Assembly (NCBI RefSeq): GCF_023016285.1 | Contig: NZ_CP095413.1 | Coordinates: 1,178,001 to 1,242,000 of the forward strand | Reading direction: 5' to 3' | Source of the DNA: Muricauda sp. SCSIO 64092 | GTDB taxonomy: Bacteria > Bacteroidota > Bacteroidia > Flavobacteriales > Flavobacteriaceae | DNA length: 64,000 nucleotides | Shown: one piece after another, positions 54,312 through 62,268 of the stretch | Layout: every line of letters begins with the position of its first letter | Position numbering within the stretch: the first letter of the stretch is position 1 | Notes under the pieces: model-generated | The model's database searches: none | Seen by the model: only the letters and a program-made list of their open reading frames with translations | What the model was told of the DNA's origin: nothing | Position numbers and translations under genes: made by a program

Positions 54312-56576
54312 ATGAATTTTATACAATCAGTTTGCAAAGGGCTGTTGGTTGCCCTTATTTACCACATGGGGTTTTTATCCATGGCCCAAGAAACCAAGAC
54401 CATAAAATTGTTGGACAAGGACAATGCCATGCCCATTGTAGGCGCAACCTTTGAATACGGCCAACAAAACGGAACAACGGATGAAAACGGAAATTTTCAG
54501 TTCGCATATAATGAAGGAGGAACTTTGTACTTATCACACATCAACTATGGAAAATGGGCATTGAATAATGATGCCGTTTTGAAAATGATTCGTGAAAAGG
54601 TGCTTTACCAACAAAGTATTACGGTAAATCTATATCCGGTAACGGTAATTGCCCTAAGGCCCAATGAAAAACCTGCGGACAAGGTAAAATTGGACTACCA
54701 GGAACAATTGGCCCACGACGGTGCGTCCGTATTGAATCAAAACCCTGCATTAAATAGCATTCGCAAGGGGGGCAACTATGGCTTTGATCCCGTTTTTAGG
54801 GGTTTTAAGTATGATCAATTAAATATAGTACTCAATGGGGCCCAGGGCGCAACGGCGGCCTGTCCAAACCGCATGGATCCCCCTACCAGTCAAATGGCAC
54901 CAAACATGTTAGATCGCATAGAAGTACTCAAAGGTCCCCACGCCCTTAGGTTTGGGACAGGATTTGGGGCTACCATAAATTTTATTCCCACCAAGCTACG
55001 TTTCACGGAAGAAGATGCGCTCTATGGCCGCGTATCCAGCGGATATGAGGGCAATGGTACAGTTCTTAGAAATGAGGGGAAATTGGGTTTTAGTGGGGAA
55101 AATCACGATATCGCTTTATTTGGTTCATGGTCCCAGGGCAACGATTATACTTCCGGTAACGGTCAGGTCGTAGCAGCGGATTTTAACCGTGGTAGTTTTG
55201 GCACCAATTTAGGATTCAACATTTCCGATGACCATCAATTACGGTTATCGGCAATCTATAATATAGCCAGGGACGCCGATTTTCCAGCTCTGCCCATGGA
55301 CCTGAGGACTGACGACACCTGGCTGTTCAATGCCAAGCATGATGTTACTTTTGAAAACAGGAGCTTGAGTTCCTGGAACACCACGGTTTTTGCCTCATTT
55401 GTCGATCATTTAATGGACAATCTCCTTAAACCTCTTGATCCCAGAATGCTGAATGCCGAAACCAACGCCACAACTTATAATTATGGAGGCAGGACCGAAG
55501 GTATCTGGGATTTTGAAAAATCGAACCTTTTTGCAGGGGCCGATTTCAGGCGTGAAGGTGCCGAAGGTACAAGGGTTCGCGAATTCTTGATGGGTCCTAA
55601 TGCCGGACGTACCTTTGAAGATAATGCTTGGCAAGATGGCTTTATTACAAAAAGTAGTGTTTTTGCCGAATACCATTTTAAACCAAAAAACATCCAATTC
55701 GTTTTCTCCACAAGATTGGAAGTGAATAGCGCAAACACCAATGATCCTGCCGATGAATTTGCCCAGGTCAATGGAGATGCGCAGATAACCCAATTTAATC
55801 CAAGTTTTAGCCTGGGGGCCACAACAACTATTGGGAAGGATTTGGTTATGGGACTTTGGTTGGGACGTGCGCAACGCAGTGCAGGCCTCACGGAACGCTT
55901 CATTAATTATTTTCCGGTAGGCCAAGATCCCTTCGAACTATTGGGCAATCCCCAACTTGATCCGGAAGTCAATAATCAGTTGGATCTTTCCTTTCAATGG
56001 ACGGGTACCCATAGCAATCTGGGAGTAGACCTATTTGCCGGGTATTTACAGGACTTCATATCTTCTTTTATCGATTCCGAGCTGTCACCAAGATTACCCA
56101 ATAGCCCCGGTGTCAGGAAATTTGTGAATATTGAGGATGCATTTAAGACCGGGATAGAAATTAATTGGAAACAACAATTGTTGGTCGGCCTTCAACACCA
56201 GGTGGGTATGGCCTATACCTATGCCCAGGATTTGGAACGTGATGAGCCATTGCCGGAAATTGCCCCTTTGGATTTTAGATATGTCTTGATCGGAGACTAT
56301 TTTGATGGTAAACTAAAACCTGAACTTACTTTTAGACATGTCCTGCGACAGTCGCGGATATCCACAGAGTTTGGAGAAACGGAAACCCCTTCCTTTTCTT
56401 TACTGAATGTGCAATTGGCGTATCAATTGACAAAGGCGACTCGACTCACCGCGGGTGTGAACAATATTTTTGACGATAACTATTATGAACATTTAAATCG
56501 CTCGGTAAGGGGAAACAATATTCCCATTTTTGCTCCCGGACGTAACGCCTTTGCGTCCTTAAATTTTGTTTTTTAG
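54312..56576 (+). CDS. TonB-dependent copper receptor, OprC/NosA type
   Basis: 754 residues: signal peptide (LLVALIYHMGFLSMAQ), carboxypeptidase-like domain (VGATFEYGQQNGTTDENGNFQF), plug and barrel. The plug has ACPNRMDPPTSQMAPNMLDRIEVLKGPHALRFG. Cys184-x3-Met188 here and His366-x-Met368 (VDHLMDN) in the barrel correspond to the CxxxM-HxM copper site known for Pseudomonas OprC and its relative NosA. NosA supplies copper for nitrous-oxide reductase, which fits the nos operon 1.1 kb downstream. It ends with a 17-bp-stem terminator. Confidence 0.88.
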   Translation: MNFIQSVCKGLLVALIYHMGFLSMAQETKTIKLLDKDNAMPIVGATFEYGQQNGTTDENGNFQFAYNEGGTLYLSHINYGKWALNNDAVLKMIREKVLYQQSITVNLYPVTVIALRPNEKPADKVKLDYQEQLAHDGASVLNQNPALNSIRKGGNYGFDPVFRGFKYDQLNIVLNGAQGATAACPNRMDPPTSQMAPNMLDRIEVLKGPHALRFGTGFGATINFIPTKLRFTEEDALYGRVSSGYEGNGTVLRNEGKLGFSGENHDIALFGSWSQGNDYTSGNGQVVAADFNRGSFGTNLGFNISDDHQLRLSAIYNIARDADFPALPMDLRTDDTWLFNAKHDVTFENRSLSSWNTTVFASFVDHLMDNLLKPLDPRMLNAETNATTYNYGGRTEGIWDFEKSNLFAGADFRREGAEGTRVREFLMGPNAGRTFEDNAWQDGFITKSSVFAEYHFKPKNIQFVFSTRLEVNSANTNDPADEFAQVNGDAQITQFNPSFSLGATTTIGKDLVMGLWLGRAQRSAGLTERFINYFPVGQDPFELLGNPQLDPEVNNQLDLSFQWTGTHSNLGVDLFAGYLQDFISSFIDSELSPRLPNSPGVRKFVNIEDAFKTGIEINWKQQLLVGLQHQVGMAYTYAQDLERDEPLPEIAPLDFRYVLIGDYFDGKLKPELTFRHVLRQSRISTEFGETETPSFSLLNVQLAYQLTKATRLTAGVNNIFDDNYYEHLNRSVRGNNIPIFAPGRNAFASLNFVF

Positions 56577-56600
56577 CAAAGGCACCTGCCTTACACACTA

Positions 56601-56650
56601 AACCAGATCTTTTGAAAAAGTACTTCTTATTTCAAAAGATCTGGTTTTTG
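56601..56650 (+). terminator. Terminator after the copper receptor
   Basis: AACCAGATCTTTTGAAA (56601-56617) and TTTCAAAAGATCTGGTT (56630-56646) form a perfect 17-bp stem followed by a T run. Confidence 0.92.
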
Positions 56651-56732
56651 TGCGATCACCAATGGCCACTAACAATGTTTTGGGCAATTGACGCAAGCGC
56701 ATTTAGTGACACCCTTCATAACTAAACCCATC

Positions 56733-56924
56733 CTAAGGGTACTGGGAGCAGGTCAGAGTAGCTTGACCATCAACTTCTTCGATAGTTGGCCCATCGTCTT
56801 CTTTTTTGGAATCCAAACAAGCGAACATCGGAAAAATGGAACAAACTACAACTAGAAAATGTAGGAGGTTAGGTTTCCGAAGAAACCCCTTTGGATTTGA
56901 AGTCCAGAGTTCCCAACAAAACAA
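56733..56924 (-). CDS. Doubtful small lipoprotein
   Basis: A 63-codon frame whose middle reads like a lipoprotein signal (LLHFLVVVCSIFPMFAC followed by LDSKKEDDGPTIEEVDG). It has only a TTG start and an unusually long n-region. It may be a decayed or very short lipoprotein gene. No family is recognised. Confidence 0.3.
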   Translation of the reverse strand: MFCWELWTSNPKGFLRKPNLLHFLVVVCSIFPMFACLDSKKEDDGPTIEEVDGQATLTCSQYP

Positions 56925-56950
56925 TGAAATTCCCTGTAAACCGATAAGTC

Positions 56951-57060
56951 GTCATTCCTGCATCACCCTGAACGTTTCGCGCGGGAGGTGAGTCGAAGGG
57001 AAGGCAGAAATCCATTTGCTCAGGAAATACCGTGGATTCCGCATCAAGTTCGGAATGACA
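56951..57060. repeat. Dispersed-type inverted repeat
   Basis: GTCATTCC (56951-56958) and GGAATGAC (57052-57059) bound the element, with inner pairing of AATCCA and TGGATT. The text (GTCATTCCTGC, GAAGGCAG-like, GATTCCGCATCAAGT, CGGAATGACA) resembles a common bacterial intergenic repeat class. Confidence 0.6.
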
Positions 57061-57163
57061 GCATCGTTTGAAAAAAGTGTGTGGAAACTGAAGTAAACCA
57101 TATTCCCGAAGCCCATAATATAGGTGATGTTTTAAAGTTGGGAATAGTAAGGTTGTCTTAATA

Positions 57164-57595
57164 CTATAATGGTAATACGCATTTTCCTTTGCCTATCTCG
57201 GTGACCATTTGGGAAATTGTGGTTTCCTCCAAATTCTTGATGAAGATGTTCTTAATATCCCCAATCAAATGATGAAGGGGACATGGATTCTCTTCATCGC
57301 ATTCGGCTATACTCAACATACAGGACCGTAGGCGTTGTTCCCCATCAATTACGTCAACAATTTTGATCAATTGGGTTTCCATATTTTCTTCGGTCAAATA
57401 AAAACCACCATATGGCCCTTTGACCGAAGAAACAATCCCATGTCTTCCCAATTCCTGAAGCAACTTGGCCGTGTACGCCGTAGGGGCATTAATTGGTTTT
57501 GCAACATCCTTTGCAAGAATTTTTTTGGATTCGCTGGCATTGACCGCTAGGTATAAAACCCCTTTTAGGGCATATTTGGAAGAATTCGAGAGCAT
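57164..57595 (-). CDS. Rrf2 family regulator with NsrR-like cysteines
   Basis: 143 residues. The N-terminal winged helix (SNSSKYALKGVLYLAVNA, APTAYTAKLLQELGRHGIVSSVKGPYGGFYL) is followed by cysteines at 92, 99 and 105 (C-x6-C-x5-C), nearly the NsrR spacing that holds an Fe-S cluster sensitive to nitric oxide. It is divergent from the nos operon, and the CRP/FNR-type site lies between them. It is a likely sensor of NO or Fe-S status controlling nos or NO-detoxification genes (inference). Confidence 0.88.
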   Translation of the reverse strand: MLSNSSKYALKGVLYLAVNASESKKILAKDVAKPINAPTAYTAKLLQELGRHGIVSSVKGPYGGFYLTEENMETQLIKIVDVIDGEQRLRSCMLSIAECDEENPCPLHHLIGDIKNIFIKNLEETTISQMVTEIGKGKCVLPL

Positions 57596-57606
57596 AATAC
57601 TTTTTC

Positions 57607-57614
57607 CAAATGTA
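57607..57614 (-). promoter_or_regulatory. -7 element of the Rrf2 gene
   Basis: Read leftward, TACATTTG is a perfect TAnnTTTG 11 bases before the ATG. The CRP/FNR dyad centre is 35.5 bp upstream of it, so that site could affect both directions. Confidence 0.6.
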
Positions 57615-57640
57615 AAGATTAAAAGACATTTTTATCCTTT

Positions 57641-57686
57641 ATATGACATAAATCATATTTTTCATAAATAACCACCATTATTTTTG
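57641..57686 (+). promoter_or_regulatory. CRP/FNR-type activated promoter of the nos operon
   Basis: A perfect palindrome ATATGA-CATAAA-TCATAT (57641-57658, centre 57649.5) precedes TATTTTTG (57679-57686) by 29.5 bp from its centre, identical to the hemN and copper-receptor promoters. The first gene starts at 57710. Confidence 0.8.
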
Positions 57687-57709
57687 GGCAATTCTTAAAA
57701 ATCCCGCCC

Positions 57710-58216
57710 ATGAAAATCAATATTTCAATTTTAGCTTGCTTGTTTGCTTTAATCCTTGTTGGATGTGGAGGTAAAACGGAAAAAAAAGAAGAAGGTTTTA
57801 GTGTAAATAGGAAAAAATCTCCCGAAAAAGTAGAACAAAGTACTCCTGAAACCAACGATGTTCCTGCCTCCCAACGCATAACCCTGGACAACAAAGGGGT
57901 TGGGCAGATCAAGGACATTACCTTGGACCCGGAAATAGACCAGGCCATGGCAAATGCGGGCGGTGAACTCTTCAAGACCAATTGTACGGCCTGCCATAGA
58001 ACGGACAAGCGTTTTATTGGTCCAAAAATGCAGGGCATTTTGGAACGCAGGAGTCCTGAATGGGTAATGAACATGATCCTGGATCCCCAGCTCATGGTTG
58101 AGGAGGACCGTTGTGCCAAGGATTTGTTGGTGGAATTCAACGGCGCCGCCATGTCCAACCAAAACCTTACCGTGGAACAAACCCGTTCCCTCCTGGAATT
58201 TTTTAGAACACTCTAA
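57710..58216 (+). CDS. Lipoprotein c-type cytochrome of the nos operon
   Basis: 168 residues. A lipoprotein signal (NISILACLFALILVGC, Cys19) and a charged linker (20-75) lead to a single-haem domain with CTACH at 92-96 and a Met ligand candidate near 147 (NGAAMSNQNLT). It is first gene of the operon, 12 bases before the fasciclin gene. A membrane-tethered monohaem cytochrome here is the likely electron donor to NosZ, since clade II systems use cytochromes c in place of NosR. Confidence 0.9.
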   Translation: MKINISILACLFALILVGCGGKTEKKEEGFSVNRKKSPEKVEQSTPETNDVPASQRITLDNKGVGQIKDITLDPEIDQAMANAGGELFKTNCTACHRTDKRFIGPKMQGILERRSPEWVMNMILDPQLMVEEDRCAKDLLVEFNGAAMSNQNLTVEQTRSLLEFFRTL

Positions 58217-58228
58217 ATTTTTTATCAT

Positions 58229-58816
58229 ATGAAAGCAACGACCCGACTTAAATTTTTGGTTTATCCGCTGCTACTGCTTTTTTTGGCAGTGGGTTGTAAT
58301 TCCGCAAACAAGACCGATAAATCCTCCAATTCAACGGAGGGTGTGGGTATAGAAACCAAAAAGGAACAGGGGCAGGCATTTATAGAGAACGATGAATCGA
58401 CTCCCAATGTCCTGCAAATTGCCATTGGTTCACAGGACCACACTACTTTGGTGGCTGCCGTGCAAGCTGCCGATCTGGAGAATGCCCTTGTTAATGCCGG
58501 ACCCTTAATGGTGTTTGCACCAACCAATGATGCCTTTGCCGCCCTGCCCGAAGGGACGGTGGAAAACCTCCTAAAACCCGAAAACAAGGATGCACTGGCC
58601 AACATTTTAAAGCATCATGTAACCCCGGGCAACTATTCAAAGGAATTTTTGAAAAAATTCAAAAAGCTTGGGCAAGCCAATGGCCAGGATGCACTAATTG
58701 AGGTTAAAGGTGAAGACGTTTATGTGGGTGGGGCCAAAATTCTTGGCAGTGTTAGTGGCGGAAATGGAATTGTACACGTAGTGGATAAGGTTATCCTACC
58801 ACCTTCCGAAGAGTAA
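58229..58816 (+). CDS. Fasciclin-domain lipoprotein
   Basis: 195 residues: lipoprotein signal (FLVYPLLLLFLAVGC), Ser/Thr linker, and one FAS1 domain (DHTTLVAAVQAADLENALVNAGPLMVFAPTNDAFAALPEGTVENLL, LANILKHHVTPGNY, GNGIVHVVDKVILPP). FAS1 domains mediate adhesion or protein contact. Its place between the cytochrome and nosZ implies a scaffold or assembly role for NosZ (inference). Confidence 0.9.
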   Translation: MKATTRLKFLVYPLLLLFLAVGCNSANKTDKSSNSTEGVGIETKKEQGQAFIENDESTPNVLQIAIGSQDHTTLVAAVQAADLENALVNAGPLMVFAPTNDAFAALPEGTVENLLKPENKDALANILKHHVTPGNYSKEFLKKFKKLGQANGQDALIEVKGEDVYVGGAKILGSVSGGNGIVHVVDKVILPPSEE

Positions 58817-58847
58817 ATAGCTAAATACCAATAAATACAATAAGACA

Positions 58848-60809
58848 ATGAAAAAAATCTATTATGTTATTGGCGGTCTTTTGGGTGCAACCCTACTTTA
58901 TATGGGCTGTAATCAGGCCGCTGGTCCAAATACCAGTGGTGCCCTGGCATCATCCGCCGCCGAAAAGGTGTATGTTGCACCGGGTGAACAAGATGAGTTC
59001 TATGCCTTCCTTTCAGGGGGATATAGCGGAAACTTGACGGTTTATGGACTTCCCTCTGGACGTATGTTCAAGGAAATTCCAGTGTTCTCCCAGTTCCCAA
59101 CTTCGGGATATGGATATTCTGAAGAGACCAAACCCATGTTGAATACCTCTTTTGGGTTTGTACCTTGGGACGATTTGCACCACCCCGATATTTCCCAAAC
59201 CAACGGGGAGTTGGATGGTCGATGGGTTTTTGTAAACGGTAACAATACCCCACGTATCGCCCGTATAAGTTTGGAAACTTTTGAAACCGAGGAAATTATT
59301 GAAATACCCAATAGTGGTGGTAACCATAGTTCGGCATTTATTACCGAAAATACAGAGTATGTTATCGCAGGAACGCGCTTCGCCGTACCTGTTCCACAAC
59401 GGGATATGCCCATTAATGAGTACAAGGGAAACTTTAAAGGTGCGCTTAGTTTTATAAGTGTAGATCCGGAAACCGGCCGCCTGGATTTGAAATTTCAGGT
59501 ATTAATGCCAGGTTTCAATTACGACCTTTCCCACCCCGGCCGTGGAAAATCACATGGATGGCACTTCTTTAGCACCTACAATACCGAGGAGGCAAATACC
59601 TTAATGGAAGTTAACTCCTCCCAAAATGACAAGGATTTTATAGCTGCCATTAACTGGAAAAAGATTGAAGAATATGTGAATAACGGTGGCGGGGAGAAAA
59701 TGGCTACCAACTATGCACATAATATCTATAGCCATGAAACCCATACGGGAACTTCAACAATGAAAAAAGAGGTCGTTACCGTTGACCCCACCAAAGTTCC
59801 GGATGCAGTGTTTTTCTTACCCACTCCAAAATCCCCCCACGGGTGCGATGTTGATCCTTCCGGTGAATACATTATTGGTTCCGGTAAGCTTTCGGCCGAT
59901 TTAACCGTTCATTCCTTTACCAAAATGCTTGCTGCCATTGAAGGCAAAAAATTTGATGGTGAAGCGTATGGCATTCCCATTTTGAGTTTTGATGATGTCA
60001 TGGCCGGTATTGTAAAAAGTGGAGGTTTAGGCCCATTACACACCGAATTTGATGCGCGGGGAAATGCCTACACCACGTTCTTCATTTCTTCCGAAGTGGT
60101 GAAATGGAGATTGGAAACTTGGGATGTAGTGGATAGAAAACCAACATTTTATTCAGTGGGCCATTTAATGATTCCCGGTGGAAACTCACGTAAACCATTT
60201 GGTAAATATGTGGTGGCCATGAACAAAATCACCAAAGATCGTTATCTGCCCACAGGTCCGGAAATGGAGCACTCCGCACAGATTTATGACATATCGGGCG
60301 AAAAAATGGAGTTGATCTATGATTTCCCAACACATGGGGAGCCACACTATGCAGCAGGATGTCCGGCAGAATTATTGGCATCCAAATCCAAGAAAATCTA
60401 TCGCCTGGACGAAAACAAACACCCTTATGCGGTCACCAATCCTTCAGAGGCCAGGGTAGAGCGTAATGGTAACGAGGTACACGTGTATATGAGTACCATC
60501 CGCAGCCACTTTACCCCGGATAATATAGAAGGCATTAAAGTTGGCGATAAGGTGTATTTCCATATTACGAACCATGAGCAGGACTTTGATGTTCCCCATG
60601 GATTCTCAATTATTGGACAGAATACTTCCGAGCTATTGATTATGCCCGGACAGACCAAAACTTCGGTTTGGGAACCCAAACAAGTTGGTGTGTGGCCATT
60701 TTATTGCACGGATTTTTGTTCGGCCCTTCACCAGGAAATGCAAGGTTACGTAAGGGTTTCCCCGGCCAATTCCAATATTGATCTTTCATGGTCACTGGGT
60801 GGTGAATAA
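58848..60809 (+). CDS. nosZ: Nitrous-oxide reductase, clade II (Sec-dependent)
   Basis: 653 residues. The N-terminus (MKKIYYVIGGLLGATLLYMG, then Cys21) is a Sec signal without twin Arg and with a relaxed lipobox, so the enzyme may be lipid-anchored. A seven-bladed propeller with CuZ-type His segments (DDLHHPDISQTNGELDGRW, GGNHSSAFI, LSHPGRGKSHGWHFFS, PHGCDVDPSGEY, HGEPHYAAG) leads to the cupredoxin domain with the CuA set WPFYCTDFCSALHQEMQG. It reduces N2O to N2. Confidence 0.98.
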   Translation: MKKIYYVIGGLLGATLLYMGCNQAAGPNTSGALASSAAEKVYVAPGEQDEFYAFLSGGYSGNLTVYGLPSGRMFKEIPVFSQFPTSGYGYSEETKPMLNTSFGFVPWDDLHHPDISQTNGELDGRWVFVNGNNTPRIARISLETFETEEIIEIPNSGGNHSSAFITENTEYVIAGTRFAVPVPQRDMPINEYKGNFKGALSFISVDPETGRLDLKFQVLMPGFNYDLSHPGRGKSHGWHFFSTYNTEEANTLMEVNSSQNDKDFIAAINWKKIEEYVNNGGGEKMATNYAHNIYSHETHTGTSTMKKEVVTVDPTKVPDAVFFLPTPKSPHGCDVDPSGEYIIGSGKLSADLTVHSFTKMLAAIEGKKFDGEAYGIPILSFDDVMAGIVKSGGLGPLHTEFDARGNAYTTFFISSEVVKWRLETWDVVDRKPTFYSVGHLMIPGGNSRKPFGKYVVAMNKITKDRYLPTGPEMEHSAQIYDISGEKMELIYDFPTHGEPHYAAGCPAELLASKSKKIYRLDENKHPYAVTNPSEARVERNGNEVHVYMSTIRSHFTPDNIEGIKVGDKVYFHITNHEQDFDVPHGFSIIGQNTSELLIMPGQTKTSVWEPKQVGVWPFYCTDFCSALHQEMQGYVRVSPANSNIDLSWSLGGE

Positions 60810-60833
60810 CACAACAACTAACCAATAAAGAAG

Positions 60834-60868
60834 AAGCGGGTCTGGTGCCATTGGCCCGGCCCGCTTTT
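60834..60868 (+). terminator. Hairpin between nosZ and nosB, probable attenuator
   Basis: AGCGGG (60835-60840) pairs with CCCGCT (60860-60865) followed by TTT. Stem and T run are short, so it probably ends only part of the transcripts, leaving nosZ more abundant than the accessory genes. Confidence 0.5.
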
Positions 60869-60880
60869 AAATTCAAAAGA

Positions 60881-61525
60881 ATGAAAAAAGCAAGTGTGTT
60901 GATGATGATAGGTTCAGCTTTGTTGCTGGGTCTCTTTGTTTTTCCCTTGTGGAACATTGAGCTTGGAGCACCACAATACCCTGAACCTTTAGGTCTAAAT
61001 ATCCATATTGATGGATTACAGGGTCAAAGTGAGTTTGATATCCAAAACATAGATGGGCTTAACCACTATATCGGCATGAAAACGCTTCCAAAGCCGGAAG
61101 ATATGTGGGAATTCACCGTGTTTCCCATTGTCATTGGCGGAATGGCAGCAATAGGTATTCTAATTGGTCTTCTGGGATTCGTGGATAAACTTGGTCCTTC
61201 CTGGTTTTTTGGCTGGTTTGTGGTCATGACCATTTTAGGTATCTTGGGTATGTATGATTTTAATGCTTGGATGGTGGATTATGGGACAAACCTAGACCCC
61301 AATGCAATCATGAAACTTCAAAATCCGGATGGTACCCCAATGAGTTACAAACCTCCCCTGTTGGGTCATAAAAAAATGCTGAATTTTGATGCCTATTCCT
61401 ATCCCAGGTTAGGAGCGTATTTAATGTTTATAGGTATGTGCCTGACCCTCTTTGCGGGATATATTGGGGGTAAAACCAGTACTAAAACAACAAAATCACT
61501 GACCAAAAAAATGGCCACTACATGA
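60881..61525 (+). CDS. NosB-like integral membrane protein
   Basis: 214 residues from the ATG at 60881. About four helices (ASVLMMIGSALLLGLFVFPLWNI, FPIVIGGMAAIGILIGLLGF, WFFGWFVVMTILGILGM, AYLMFIGMCLTLFAGYIGG) with a periplasmic loop between the first two. Position right after nosZ and size fit NosB of clade II nos clusters, whose exact job is not settled. It overlaps nosL by 4 bases (ATGA). Confidence 0.75.
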   Translation: MKKASVLMMIGSALLLGLFVFPLWNIELGAPQYPEPLGLNIHIDGLQGQSEFDIQNIDGLNHYIGMKTLPKPEDMWEFTVFPIVIGGMAAIGILIGLLGFVDKLGPSWFFGWFVVMTILGILGMYDFNAWMVDYGTNLDPNAIMKLQNPDGTPMSYKPPLLGHKKMLNFDAYSYPRLGAYLMFIGMCLTLFAGYIGGKTSTKTTKSLTKKMATT

Positions 61526-61950
61526 AAAAAGGGATCGTCTATTTTCTGTTGCTCTTTGTCCTGGGGTGCTCCATTGGCCCAAAGCCCATTATTTACGGGG
61601 AAACGTCCTGTCATTTTTGTAGCATGACCATTGTGGATAAGCAACATGCCTCCCAACTGGTCACCAAAAAGGGAAAGGTGTTCAACTTTGATGCCATCGA
61701 GTGTATGTTAAACCACCTTAACGAGGTTGAAGCACAGAAAATGGGCCTTCTTTTGACCAATACCTATCATGACCCAGAGGATTTAATGGATGCCACCAAG
61801 GCAACGTTTTTGATCAGTGAAGGCATTCCGAGTCCCATGGGGGAATATTTAACGGCTTTCAAGACCTTGGAGGAAGCCCAAAAGGCACAGAAGGAACATG
61901 AGGGGGAAATCTTTACTTGGGAAGAACTCAGGGCCAGGTTTAGAAAGTAA
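61522..61950 (+). CDS. nosL: NosL copper chaperone lipoprotein
   Basis: 142 residues: lipoprotein signal (MKKGIVYFLLLFVLGC, Cys16), then the NosL copper motif CHFCSM (Cys30, Cys33, Met35), QLVTKKGKVFNFDAIECML and the C-terminal IPSPMGEYLTAFKTLEEAQKA. NosL delivers Cu(I) to NosZ maturation through NosDFY. Confidence 0.95.
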   Translation: MKKGIVYFLLLFVLGCSIGPKPIIYGETSCHFCSMTIVDKQHASQLVTKKGKVFNFDAIECMLNHLNEVEAQKMGLLLTNTYHDPEDLMDATKATFLISEGIPSPMGEYLTAFKTLEEAQKAQKEHEGEIFTWEELRARFRK

Positions 61951-61968
61951 CCTTTTAAAAATACATCC

Positions 61969-62268
61969 ATGTATACCATCAATGTAAATAATACCATTGC
62001 CAATCAGTCCTTTGAAGGTGTACAGGTCAAGCAACTGGTAAAAAGTAGTCGTTTTGAAGTGTTGAGCATCAGTATTGCCAAAAATGCCGTTTTCCCCACA
62101 CATAAATCCCATGAAGATGCCCATTTGATTGTTATGGAAGGTAAAATCACCTTTTATATCGAGGGAAATCCCATAAACCTGATGGAACAACAAGAATTTA
62201 GTTTTCCCAAGAACATACCGCATTGGGTAGAAGCTTTGGAAGACTCCAAATTCCTTATTATTCGTTAA
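61969..62268 (+). CDS. Cupin-domain protein in the nos operon
   Basis: 99 residues forming a single cupin: PTHKSHEDAHLIVMEGKITFYIEGNPINLM (metal-type His-x3-His segment; Glu) and FPKNIPHWVEALEDSKFLII. There is no signal peptide, so it is cytoplasmic. It lies between nosL and nosD and overlaps nosD by one base. It is not part of the usual nos gene set; it may sense or buffer a metal or small ligand (inference). Confidence 0.88.
   Translation: MYTINVNNTIANQSFEGVQVKQLVKSSRFEVLSISIAKNAVFPTHKSHEDAHLIVMEGKITFYIEGNPINLMEQQEFSFPKNIPHWVEALEDSKFLIIR

Larger units (their letters stand above)
56577..57163. other. Intergenic stretch of 587 bases with repeat and possible gene remnant
   Basis: After the receptor terminator this holds a questionable 63-codon lipoprotein-like frame (56733-56924, leftward) and a dispersed-type inverted repeat (56951-57060). 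The remainder, up to the Rrf2 stop, shows no gene or promoter I can support. Confidence 0.5.

Noticed and set aside
55410-55925. Long antisense frame inside the copper receptor gene
   Set aside because: Composition is that of a shadow frame; no start context or family, and the receptor is well supported.
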